Under the pieces are notes generated by a model that saw nothing but the letters and a program-made list of their open reading frames with translations, had not been told where the DNA came from and did not search any database. Shown here in pieces: positions 4,589 through 10,598 of a DNA stretch of 15,284 bases. This DNA is from Candidatus Nomurabacteria bacterium (GTDB lineage: Bacteria > Patescibacteriota > Saccharimonadia > Saccharimonadales > Saccharimonadaceae). Made by a program: the position numbers and the translations under genes. The stretch covers positions 1 through 15,284 of the forward strand of contig JAISDN010000062.1 in assembly GCA_031264785.1 (NCBI GenBank), read 5' to 3'. How positions within the stretch are numbered: position 1 is the first letter of the stretch; every line of letters starts with the position of its first letter.

Positions 4589-4618
4589 ATCATACAATTT
4601 TGACCAAAGTTTTGTAAA
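4589..4618 (-). promoter_or_regulatory. tsaD promoter
   Basis: Minus strand TTTACA (plus 4613-4618), 18-bp spacer, TATGAT (plus 4589-4594), then 6 nt to the GTG start. It overlaps the divergent promoter at 4600-4628. Confidence 0.65.
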
Positions 4619-4628
4619 GTGCTATTAT
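4600..4628 (+). promoter_or_regulatory. Promoter of the MurE-like gene
   Basis: TTGACC (4600-4605), 17-bp spacer, TATTAT (4623-4628), then 9 nt to ATG, so the leader is at most a few nucleotides. It is interleaved with the tsaD promoter. Confidence 0.7.
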
Positions 4629-4637
4629 GGTGAGACT

Positions 4638-5948
4638 ATGAAGAAAATTCTAGCGAGAACTAAAAAAACTCTGGAACGTTTTCCGGGCTATGACAAATTG
4701 GTGCTGCCGTTGCATTATTATCGGGCTTTTCGGGCCGCCACCAAATTTGATTATCCGGCCAGCGGACTGAAGGTGATCGGTGTGACCGGCACCAATGGCA
4801 AAACCACCACTTGTTTTATGATTCAGCGAATGCTGAGCGAAGCCGGCAAAAAAACCGGCGTTATGACCACTGTAGGTTACGGCGTGGGCCGCGATATTAA
4901 GCCGCAGCTGGAGCATATGACTACGATTAGCTCGGCCAAGCTCAACCGGCGGATTCGCGATATTGCCGACAGCGGCGCGGAGTTTCTGGTGCTGGAGCTG
5001 ACCAGCCACGCCCTGAACCAGTTTCGGGCTTTTGGGGTGCCGATTGATGTGGCGGTGATGACCAACGTCACCCACGAGCATCTGGATTATCACCGGACTT
5101 TCAAACATTATCGCGATTCCAAAATTAAGCTTTTTACCAGCGCTAACAACACCCGCGACGGCAAAAAAATCGGCATCATTAACGCGGACGATCCGTCGGC
5201 GGCCAGTTTTCGGCGGGCTATTGATATTCCGGTGACTTATGGTATTGAAAAGGGCGACGCGCGGGCGCGACAGGTTAAGCTGTTGCCGGAAGGCGTCGAT
5301 TATTTCCTGAAATATGACGGCCGCAAGCTGCACATCAAAACCCAAATCGCGGGCTCGTTTAACGTTTATAACTCGCTGGCGACGGCGCTGGTGGGGATTG
5401 TCTATGGCTTGTCCAACGACGAAATTGAGCAGGGCATTCGCAGTTTGGATTTTGTGGAAGGCCGGATGAACGCCATCAGCGAGGGGCAGAATTTTCAGGT
5501 GCTGATGGATTATGCGCATTCGCCGGATTCTTTTGAAAAGTTGCTGCCGGAAATGAAAAAAACCGCCGCTGGGCGGCTGATTGTGTTGTTTGGATCAGCT
5601 GGTGGGCGGCGCGACCCGAGTAAGCGCCGACCAATGGGCGAAATCGCCGGACGTTACGCCGATATTGTAGTTTTAACAGAGGAAGACGATCGTGACACGC
5701 CAGGTCAGCAGATTTTGAAGCAAATTGCCGGCGGGGCCGAGAAATCCGGTAAAAAACAGGGCAAAAACCTGTTCCTGATTGGCGACCGGACGGAGGCGAT
5801 CGAGTTTGCGCTGGGACAGGCTAAAAAAGGCGACTTGGTGCTCTTGCTCGGCAAAGGCAACGAAAAAACCATCGAACGCGCCGACGGCGAACATCCTTGG
5901 AATGAGGCGGCTACGGCGCGAAAGATTTTGAAAAATTTCAAAAAGTAA
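4638..5948 (+). CDS. murE: MurE-like Mur ligase (UDP-N-acetylmuramyl-tripeptide synthetase)
   Basis: ATP-dependent ligase that adds the third amino acid to the peptidoglycan stem peptide in the cytoplasm. Features in order: P-loop GVTGTNGKTTT (48-58); the Mur central-domain motifs LELTSHALNQ, TNVTHEHLDYH and YRDSKIKLF; EGRMNAI; DYAHSPDSFEKLL; LFGSAGGRRDPSKR; and a C-terminal LLLGKGNEKTI. At 436 aa it is shorter than the common ~490 aa because the N-terminal UDP-binding domain is reduced to about 45 residues. Where diaminopimelate-type MurE has DNPR, this protein reads TEEDDRDTPG, so the added residue cannot be assumed to be diaminopimelate. It is probably leaderless. The fold and ligase class are sure; the exact substrate is not. 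Confidence 0.85.
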   Translation: MKKILARTKKTLERFPGYDKLVLPLHYYRAFRAATKFDYPASGLKVIGVTGTNGKTTTCFMIQRMLSEAGKKTGVMTTVGYGVGRDIKPQLEHMTTISSAKLNRRIRDIADSGAEFLVLELTSHALNQFRAFGVPIDVAVMTNVTHEHLDYHRTFKHYRDSKIKLFTSANNTRDGKKIGIINADDPSAASFRRAIDIPVTYGIEKGDARARQVKLLPEGVDYFLKYDGRKLHIKTQIAGSFNVYNSLATALVGIVYGLSNDEIEQGIRSLDFVEGRMNAISEGQNFQVLMDYAHSPDSFEKLLPEMKKTAAGRLIVLFGSAGGRRDPSKRRPMGEIAGRYADIVVLTEEDDRDTPGQQILKQIAGGAEKSGKKQGKNLFLIGDRTEAIEFALGQAKKGDLVLLLGKGNEKTIERADGEHPWNEAATARKILKNFKK

Positions 5949-5977
5949 TTGACGAATAATTAAATTCTTATTAAACT
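5949..5977 (+). promoter_or_regulatory. Promoter of the Phd/YefM-like gene
   Basis: TTGACG (5949-5954), 17-bp spacer, TAAACT (5972-5977), then 7 nt to ATG, again consistent with a leaderless mRNA. Confidence 0.65.
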
Positions 5978-5984
5978 TAGTGTT

Positions 5985-6185
5985 ATGAATAATAAAAAAA
6001 TAATTACTATTACTGTGACAGATTTTCGTAAAAATTTTGATAAATGCGCTGATATGGTTCGCCAAGGATACGAATTCACTGTCGTGAAACACTCAGCGCC
6101 GATTTGTCGGGTTACGAAACCGGATATAGAAGAGTGGAGTGAAGTCTTAGAGCAAGAAGAACAGTCCAATAAGATGAGCTGTTAG
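5985..6185 (+). CDS. Phd/YefM-family antitoxin-like protein, 66 aa
   Basis: The sequence ITVTDFRKNFDKCADMVRQGYEFTVVKHSAPICRVTKP matches the Phd/YefM fold: a short beta strand, 'DFRKNF' helix, 'G-x-x-x-V-x-x-x-x-x-P' strand pair and 'V-x-P', followed by an acidic C-terminal tail (IEEWSEVLEQEEQ) of the kind that binds a toxin. Such proteins repress their own operon and neutralise a RelE/Doc/VapC-type toxin. No toxin gene follows: the next gene converges from the other strand and overlaps by 4 nt. It may be an orphan antitoxin or a stand-alone regulator. Its own promoter predicts a leaderless transcript. Confidence 0.7.
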   Translation: MNNKKIITITVTDFRKNFDKCADMVRQGYEFTVVKHSAPICRVTKPDIEEWSEVLEQEEQSNKMSC

Positions 6186-7030
6186 TCCAAAGTTAGGGAG
6201 ACACAACGGATGTAGCCGCCGCCTTTGGCGAGCTCGGAAACGGCGGGAGTGAGGGTTTTGAGGCCTCTTTTGGCTATTTCGGCGCGGAGGTGCGGGGCTC
6301 GGGCGGACATTATGACGGTTTTGCCGGTGGAGACTAGGTTGCAAGCCAGACCTTCGGCGGCTTCGATATGGCTGACGGGGATTTTTTCCAGCGGCAAGGC
6401 CTCGATTTTGGCGCGCGATTCAGCGTCGAGGGCTTCGGGGCAGTAGGCGATTAAATCTTCGCGCAACACAGAGACGGCGAGATCAAGGTCGTAGAAAAAG
6501 GAGTCCGGCCAACCGCTGACCGAATTGACCACCGGTCGACCGGCGTTGTCGAGTTTTGGCAAGGCGTGGAGTTGGACCAGCTCCAGACCCAATTGCTCGG
6601 CGGCAAAGGCTTGGGCGCGTGGGTCTGACCGATAGCCGCTGCCGGCTAGCAAAAATCGACCACAGGGCAGGGAATCGCCCTGACCAGAAAAATGCCAATT
6701 CTCTGGCACGGTAATCGTCTCGAAACCCAGCCTCTGCAGGATATTCCGCGCATAAGCTTCCTCGGATTTGCGGGCGTCCGGCAGTCGCGACATCACAGCT
6801 TTGCCGCCGCGAACCAAAGCCCAGTTGGCGGTGTAAACGCCGTCTTGGCTGGTGCTCGGCGGGTCGACTTTGACCACCTCAATGCCAGCTTGCTCGAAAG
6901 CTTGGCGAATCAAATTATGTTCGCGCACCGCCTTGTCAACATCAATGGATTCAACCCGATAATAAGGGTTGATATGGGCCTGATTGGCAAAATATTCCGC
7001 GCCGGACATTAGGACTTTTTGGTTTAGCAT
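6182..7030 (-). CDS. Amidinotransferase / dimethylarginine dimethylaminohydrolase-like protein
   Basis: Member of the guanidino-group-modifying superfamily (arginine deiminase, DDAH, amidinotransferase). Visible motifs are VDPPSTSQDGVYTANWALV (55-73), HFSGQGDSL (113-121) and the C-terminal nucleophile region GGGYIRCVSL with Cys276. In the family the catalytic His is usually in an H-L-D motif; here the corresponding segment reads FFYDLDLAVSVL with Asp181 in that place. The enzyme may therefore be altered or inactive, or my alignment may be off. Length (282 aa) fits DDAH-like proteins. A substrate such as arginine, agmatine or a methylarginine cannot be assigned. The start ATG (7028-7030) lies 6 nt after an extended -10 box; the 3' end overlaps the convergent Phd-like gene. 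Confidence 0.78.
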   Translation of the reverse strand: MLNQKVLMSGAEYFANQAHINPYYRVESIDVDKAVREHNLIRQAFEQAGIEVVKVDPPSTSQDGVYTANWALVRGGKAVMSRLPDARKSEEAYARNILQRLGFETITVPENWHFSGQGDSLPCGRFLLAGSGYRSDPRAQAFAAEQLGLELVQLHALPKLDNAGRPVVNSVSGWPDSFFYDLDLAVSVLREDLIAYCPEALDAESRAKIEALPLEKIPVSHIEAAEGLACNLVSTGKTVIMSARAPHLRAEIAKRGLKTLTPAVSELAKGGGYIRCVSLTLD

Positions 7031-7036
7031 AACTTT

Positions 7037-7045
7037 ATTTTAACA
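7037..7045 (-). promoter_or_regulatory. Extended -10 promoter of the amidinotransferase-like gene
   Basis: Minus strand TGT-TAAAAT, then 6 nt, then ATG, the same layout as at the FemAB-family gene. It directly follows the upstream terminator. Confidence 0.6.
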
Positions 7046-7075
7046 CGAAAAGTCCCCCGCCAAAATTGACGGGGG
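7046..7075 (-). terminator. Intrinsic terminator of the lipoprotein gene unit
   Basis: Stem CCCCCG (7054-7059) / CGGGGG (7070-7075) extended by CAA/TTG after one mismatch. On the minus strand it is followed by ACTTTTCG, a short T tract. Confidence 0.65.
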
Positions 7076-7092
7076 CACGCGGCCAAGGCGCA

Positions 7093-7695
7093 TCATTCGA
7101 TGTCCTTAGCCGTTTCCAAAGTTGCAGCACCTAATGGCGGCGGTTCCGGTCGCCCTTGCAGTGGCATAGGTTCTGAGTACACCAGAGCGTTAATGCCCAT
7201 ACCGACGGTGTATTCAATGTACATGCCACTGACCGCGTCTTTACCATACATCGTATTGACGTTGGCTGTAGACGCATATGTGCCGTCCACAGATGGACCG
7301 GCCACCATCATGTCGCTATAATGTCCACCCACGTTCATATCATGTAAAATCTGATACGGCGGGACGAGCGATGTAGCGTACGACACCGGGAGACCTTCAA
7401 ATATATAATATCCAATCAGACTCCCATCGGAAGCCATCAGGTATACATACGCCAGTTTACCGGGTTGCCCCCACGTGTCGATCCAGAAGTTCTTGGTGGC
7501 ACGAGTCGGGGAATAGTTCATGGTATGCGTCGGCTGGCTTTCCACCAATTTGTCGTAATTCGACTGTCTGACCGTATCCTCTTGCTTGGTGGATTTGTTC
7601 TCACCATTTTCACACGAGGATGCCGACAGGCCGATTGTACCTATTACTATGACGAGTATCAGCAAAGCTATAACGGGCTTCTTGGACTTCTTCAT
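7093..7695 (-). CDS. Probable lipoprotein or membrane-anchored protein, 200 aa
   Basis: The N-terminus (KKSKKPVIALLILVIVIGTIGLSASSC) is a signal peptide with a weak lipobox ending at a Cys near residue 28, so the protein is exported and probably lipid-anchored. The mature part contains YDKLVESQPTHTMNYSPTR, FWIDTWGQPGKLAYVYLMASDG and LIGYYIFEGLPVSYATSLVPP, a pattern I associate with uncharacterised proteins of bacteriophages and CPR genomes; this is recollection, not a search. It overlaps the upstream gene by ATGA (7692-7695), and its Shine-Dalgarno sequence (GGAGGAG) lies inside the last codons of that gene, so the two are translationally coupled. No enzymatic motif is seen. Confidence 0.75.
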   Translation of the reverse strand: MKKSKKPVIALLILVIVIGTIGLSASSCENGENKSTKQEDTVRQSNYDKLVESQPTHTMNYSPTRATKNFWIDTWGQPGKLAYVYLMASDGSLIGYYIFEGLPVSYATSLVPPYQILHDMNVGGHYSDMMVAGPSVDGTYASTANVNTMYGKDAVSGMYIEYTVGMGINALVYSEPMPLQGRPEPPPLGAATLETAKDIE

Positions 7696-8147
7696 TTCTT
7701 TTCTCCTCCATATTCTGCCGGGATCTTATACGGTAAATCTGACGATAAAAAATTTGCTGCGGTGTCAGCTTTTTGAGCATCGGCTTCATATCGCGCGATT
7801 TTTTGAGCACGTGAGTTCTTGACAGCCGTTACGCTGGCGTTCACCTGCTCAACCCTAGCTGCACTTGGGCTGGTCGTGGTTAGTTCCTCTTCGAGAATTT
7901 CTAACCTCGACGTGTCGGCCTTTATCTCCGCATACAGATCAAAAAAATGATCGTACTGCGCGATCCGATAGTTCGGGTCGGCCTGTACTTTTTCAATCTG
8001 ACCGGTTTCGCCACGAAACTCTGCTGTGCCTCGGCTGAGCCAGCCGAAACCGAAGATACCGATTATGGCTACGACGATTACCAGGACGATAATAATTATT
8101 ATCGCCAACATGCCCAGGCCAATGCCTTTTCCTGCATCTTTGAACAT
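7692..8147 (-). CDS. Single-pass membrane protein with helical ectodomain, 151 aa
   Basis: One strongly hydrophobic segment (MLAIIIIIVLVIVVAIIGIF, about 13-32) follows a short N-terminal stretch. The rest is mostly helical and charged (YRIAQYDHFFDLYAEIKADTSRLEILEEEL ... VTAVKNSRAQKIARYEADAQKA), probably a coiled coil. There is some general resemblance to LemA-like or phage-borne membrane proteins, but I cannot name a family. The ATG has a strong Shine-Dalgarno sequence (AGGAGGTGAAAG). It is the first gene of a two-gene operon with the lipoprotein and carries the third copy of the structured leader (8148-8403). The pair probably acts together at the cell surface. Confidence 0.78.
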   Translation of the reverse strand: MFKDAGKGIGLGMLAIIIIIVLVIVVAIIGIFGFGWLSRGTAEFRGETGQIEKVQADPNYRIAQYDHFFDLYAEIKADTSRLEILEEELTTTSPSAARVEQVNASVTAVKNSRAQKIARYEADAQKADTAANFLSSDLPYKIPAEYGGEKK

Positions 8148-8196
8148 CTTTCACCTCCTATAGGAAAACAAAAACTGAAATTGATTGACTACCCGT

Positions 8197-8244
8197 TCGG
8201 ACAGCCAATTTAACCAACCAGAGTTGACTAAACCGGCCATCCGA
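8197..8244 (-). other. Long wobble-rich hairpin in leader C
   Basis: Arms of 22 nt (8197-8218 and 8223-8244) around minus-strand tetraloop TCTG pair without interruption, six pairs being G-U. The outer part TCGGATGGCC / GGCTGTCCGA matches leader B with compensating or neutral changes. Confidence 0.78.
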
Positions 8245-8309
8245 TAGTGGATGAAAATGGGGAAAGTTTGCAACTTTGTTGTTAAGGTTCAAGACATTTA
8301 AGGGTAGTT

Positions 8310-8361
8310 AGGTTTTTGTGAAAACAAAAACCTCTGTATATACAGAGGAAAAATTTCTCTG
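8310..8361 (-). promoter_or_regulatory. Mutually exclusive hairpins, attenuator-like switch (copy C)
   Basis: An 18-nt palindrome (8331-8348, CCTCTGTAT / ATACAGAGG) is followed on the minus strand by TTTTTG. Its 3' arm overlaps a second 9-bp hairpin (AGGTTTTTG / CAAAAACCT, plus 8310-8333). Its 5' arm can pair upstream (CAGAG/CTCTG, plus 8343-8361). The arrangement is as in copy B. Confidence 0.65.
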
Positions 8362-8384
8362 ATACACTTACCCACGTCCACTCT

Positions 8385-8403
8385 GCAACCGTTTTAAGGT
8401 TAC
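8385..8403 (-). other. 5'-end hairpin of leader C
   Basis: Minus-strand GTAACC / GGTTGC (one G-U) with a 7-nt loop, starting at the predicted transcription start near 8403, like the cap hairpin of leader B. Confidence 0.5.
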
Positions 8404-8409
8404 TTGGTA

Positions 8410-8438
8410 AGTATATCACACTCGTCTTAAAAAGTCAA
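8410..8438 (-). promoter_or_regulatory. Promoter of leader C
   Basis: Minus strand TTGACT (plus 8433-8438), 17-bp spacer, TATACT (plus 8410-8415); each hexamer has one mismatch to consensus. Confidence 0.82.
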
Positions 8439-8460
8439 GGGAAAAATTGCGAGTTGAGTG

Positions 8461-8469
8461 TGATAAAAT
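8461..8469 (+). promoter_or_regulatory. Extended -10 promoter of the PMM/PGM gene
   Basis: TGA-TAAAAT, 24 nt before the ATG; the -35 region is weak. Unlike most single genes in the left half, this gene has a real Shine-Dalgarno sequence (GAGGAGG) before ATG 8494. Confidence 0.5.
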
Positions 8470-8493
8470 AGAGGTAGAAATTGAGGAGGAATT

Positions 8494-9927
8494 ATGAGTT
8501 ATCAGATTAAAACCGATATTAACCCAGTGATTTTTCGGGGGTATGACGTTCGTGGCGTGGCGGGCGAGGATTTGTCGGCGGACGTTTATTATACTTTTGG
8601 ACGGGCTTTGGCGACGCGCCTTGGCCATCGGCAGATTCGGCAGTGCCAAGTTGGGCGTGATTGTCGGCTGACTAGCGAGGAATACGCGACGGCGCTGATT
8701 ACTGGGCTGAATGACGGCGGGATCGACACGGTTGATATGGGGCTGTGTTTGACGCAAATGACTTATTATTCGATTTATGATTTTAAAAACAAAGCCGCGG
8801 TGATGATTACCGCCAGCCACAATCCGAAGGAGTTTAATGGGCTGAAAATCAGCACTGGTTATTCGGAAAGTATGTCGACGGAGGAGATTCAGGAGTTTCG
8901 TGAGCTGTGTGCAAGCGGCGATTTTGTTCAGCCGGCCCAGAAGGGCACGAATCGTGAAGTCGATATTTTTGAATCTTACAAAAACGACATTATTAGTCGG
9001 TTTAGTTTGCATAAAAAATGGCGTGTTGTGGTGGACGGCTGCACCTCTGGTTCGGGGATTTTTTATCCAGCGGTGTTGCGGGCGGCTGGTTGCGAAGTGA
9101 TTGAGCAGAATTGCCAGCCGGACGGGAATTTTCCGCTGGGGACGCCCGATCCGACCGAAACTGATGTGTTGGATCGGCTAGGTGAGGGCGTGCGCCAGGC
9201 AAAAGCTGACATTGGCTTTGCTTATGACAGCGACGGCGATCGTATGGCGGTGGTGGACGAGCACGGCCAGCCGCTGTGGATGGATGTGGTTTTGGCGATT
9301 TTTGCCAAAGGCATTATTAAGAATCAGCCCGGCGCGGAGGTCGTTTATAATACGCTGTGTTCGCGGGCGGTTACCGAATCGATTGAGCAGGACGGCGGCC
9401 GGCCGGTGATGTGGTTGACCGGGCATTCGTTTATTAAGGCCAAGGTGGTGGAGGATCACGCGGCTTTTGGTGGCGAATTGTCGGGGCATATTTTCTTTTA
9501 TGATAATTTTTACGGCTATGACGACGGCGCGAACGCTAGTTTGCGGCTGCTGGATTATCTGGAAAGCGTTGACAAGACTATTAGCCAAGTGGTGGCGGAG
9601 CTGCCGCAATATGTTTCCAGCCCGCAGATTAAGCTGGAATTGGCCGACGAAATTAAGTTTGATTTTATTGATAAACAGGTGGCGCAAGCTTTTCGCACCA
9701 CTTGGCCGGAGGCGGATTTTACCGCTGTTGATGGTATTCGGATGGATTTGCCGGACCGGATGGCCATTGTTCGCGCCAGCCAAAACGGGCCGTATATTGC
9801 CGTGAAATTTGAGGGCAAAACTGAGGAAATTTATGGCGATGTTAAGGCGAAACTAAGGGGAATTTTGCAGGCTTTTCCGGAGATTGGTTGGCAGGATGAA
9901 ACCAATGCCGAGGCGCTGTTGGAGTAA
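8494..9927 (+). CDS. Phosphomannomutase/phosphoglucomutase
   Basis: Alpha-D-phosphohexomutase that interconverts hexose 1- and 6-phosphates for sugar nucleotide and envelope glycan synthesis in the cytoplasm. All four signature regions are present. These are the phosphoserine loop TASHNP (106-111, Ser108), the metal-binding loop DSDGDR (245-250), the sugar-binding loop GGELSGH (326-332) and the C-terminal phosphate-binding loop RASQNGP (about 430). The N-terminal IFRGYDVRG is also typical of the AlgC-type PMM/PGM group. Length 477 aa is normal. The ATG follows GAGGAGG at good spacing. Choice of mannose or glucose (or both) cannot be read from the sequence. Confidence 0.92.
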   Translation: MSYQIKTDINPVIFRGYDVRGVAGEDLSADVYYTFGRALATRLGHRQIRQCQVGRDCRLTSEEYATALITGLNDGGIDTVDMGLCLTQMTYYSIYDFKNKAAVMITASHNPKEFNGLKISTGYSESMSTEEIQEFRELCASGDFVQPAQKGTNREVDIFESYKNDIISRFSLHKKWRVVVDGCTSGSGIFYPAVLRAAGCEVIEQNCQPDGNFPLGTPDPTETDVLDRLGEGVRQAKADIGFAYDSDGDRMAVVDEHGQPLWMDVVLAIFAKGIIKNQPGAEVVYNTLCSRAVTESIEQDGGRPVMWLTGHSFIKAKVVEDHAAFGGELSGHIFFYDNFYGYDDGANASLRLLDYLESVDKTISQVVAELPQYVSSPQIKLELADEIKFDFIDKQVAQAFRTTWPEADFTAVDGIRMDLPDRMAIVRASQNGPYIAVKFEGKTEEIYGDVKAKLRGILQAFPEIGWQDETNAEALLE

Positions 9928-9940
9928 TTTCTGGGCCGAT

Positions 9941-9969
9941 TTGACTTTTTTGAGAAAGTGTGCTATACT
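9941..9969 (+). promoter_or_regulatory. Promoter of the 77-aa gene
   Basis: TTGACT (9941-9946), 17-bp spacer, TATACT (9964-9969), with a TGC extension just before the -10. Expected start is near 9976, about 20 nt before the ATG. Confidence 0.82.
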
Positions 9970-9996
9970 TAGAAGAGTAATACGAAAGGAAGCAAA

Positions 9997-10230
9997 ATGT
10001 CCGAAAAAATGCCGCCGCGCGATCCGGGCTACAGAGCCGAACAGCGGATTGAGGATGGCGATAGCTTTTTGAAGAAAAAACAAAAATTTGCGCAGTGGAA
10101 TCGGGCGGTTGAGTTGATGCGAGAGGAAAATCCTGAGATGTATGATAAGTATCAGGAGGCCGATTTTGGGGATAAAATAACGCTGGCCGAAATATGGGCG
10201 CAGCGTTATGAGAAAGAGGGGAAGTTGTAA
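9997..10230 (+). CDS. Hypothetical protein, 77 aa, charged helical
   Basis: Unrecognised small soluble protein with many charged residues (RAEQRIEDGDSFLKKKQKFAQWNRAVELMREENPEMYDKYQEADFG), predicted mostly helical, without a membrane segment. It has its own strong promoter and a Shine-Dalgarno sequence (AAAGGAAG) before the ATG, so it is probably expressed well. It ends 16 nt before the groES CIRCE operator and may run into groES, but groES has its own promoter. No function can be assigned. Confidence 0.72.
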   Translation: MSEKMPPRDPGYRAEQRIEDGDSFLKKKQKFAQWNRAVELMREENPEMYDKYQEADFGDKITLAEIWAQRYEKEGKL

Positions 10231-10246
10231 CAGCGACGCATCTTTG

Positions 10247-10273
10247 CTGGCACTCGGGGGTTGCGAGTGCTAG
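10247..10273. promoter_or_regulatory. CIRCE operator upstream of groES
   Basis: Inverted repeat CTGGCACTC, 9-nt spacer, GAGTGCTAG; the classical CIRCE is TTAGCACTC-N9-GAGTGCTAA, the HrcA repressor site. It overlaps the -35 region (TTGCGA, 10261-10266) of the groES promoter. Confidence 0.92.
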
Positions 10274-10289
10274 GTTTTTTTGTTATGAT
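10261..10289 (+). promoter_or_regulatory. groES promoter
   Basis: TTGCGA (10261-10266), 17-bp spacer, extended -10 TGT-TATGAT (10281-10289). The -35 is inside the CIRCE right half, so bound repressor would block polymerase. Confidence 0.75.
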
Positions 10290-10310
10290 GTCGGCATAAT
10301 AGGAGGAAAA

Positions 10311-10580
10311 ATGAGTAAAGTTCCAATTAAACCAATCGGCCAGCGGGTGGTGGCGGTGGCAGGTGTTGCTGAAACCAAAACTGCCAGCGGCCTGTATCTG
10401 CCGGACGGCGCTAAGGAAAAGTCGCGTATCGCCCGCGTGGTGGCGGTCGGCGACGGCGTCAAAAGCGTCAAACCGAACGACCAAATCGTCTATAAAGAAT
10501 ATGCCACCACCGACATCAAAGTCGCCGGCGTGGATTATATTATTGTCAAGGAAGAGGACGTTTTGGCGACGGTGGAGTAA
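10311..10580 (+). CDS. groES: Co-chaperonin GroES
   Basis: Lid of the GroEL folding chamber. At 89 aa it is slightly shorter than the usual ~95. It has the N-terminal IKPIGQRVVAV strand, a mobile loop (KTASGLYLPDGAKEKS, about 23-38), the ARVVAVGDG strand and the C-terminal KVAGVDYIIVKEEDVLATVE. The ATG follows AGGAGG. Expression is probably heat-induced through the CIRCE operator just upstream. groEL is not adjacent: a 2.8-kb gene on the opposite strand separates them. Confidence 0.96.
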   Translation: MSKVPIKPIGQRVVAVAGVAETKTASGLYLPDGAKEKSRIARVVAVGDGVKSVKPNDQIVYKEYATTDIKVAGVDYIIVKEEDVLATVE

Positions 10581-10598
10581 TTTTCCCGTTGACTTTTT

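Larger units (their letters stand above)
8148..8403 (-). promoter_or_regulatory. Structured 5' leader C (upstream of the membrane protein operon)
   Basis: A leader of about 255 nt between a good promoter and the 151-aa gene. From its 5' end it has a small hairpin at the predicted start (8385-8403), the alternative hairpins (8310-8361), a block related to leader B (GTTAAGGTTCA near 8281) and a 22-bp hairpin (8197-8244). A strong ribosome binding site follows. The order and several sequences are those of leader B, although the downstream genes are unrelated. Confidence 0.7.

Noticed and set aside
4650..5519. 289-codon minus-strand ORF opposite the MurE-like gene
   Set aside because: It is a long antisense frame produced by the codon bias of the MurE-like gene, with a His/Arg/Asn-rich composition and no start signals.
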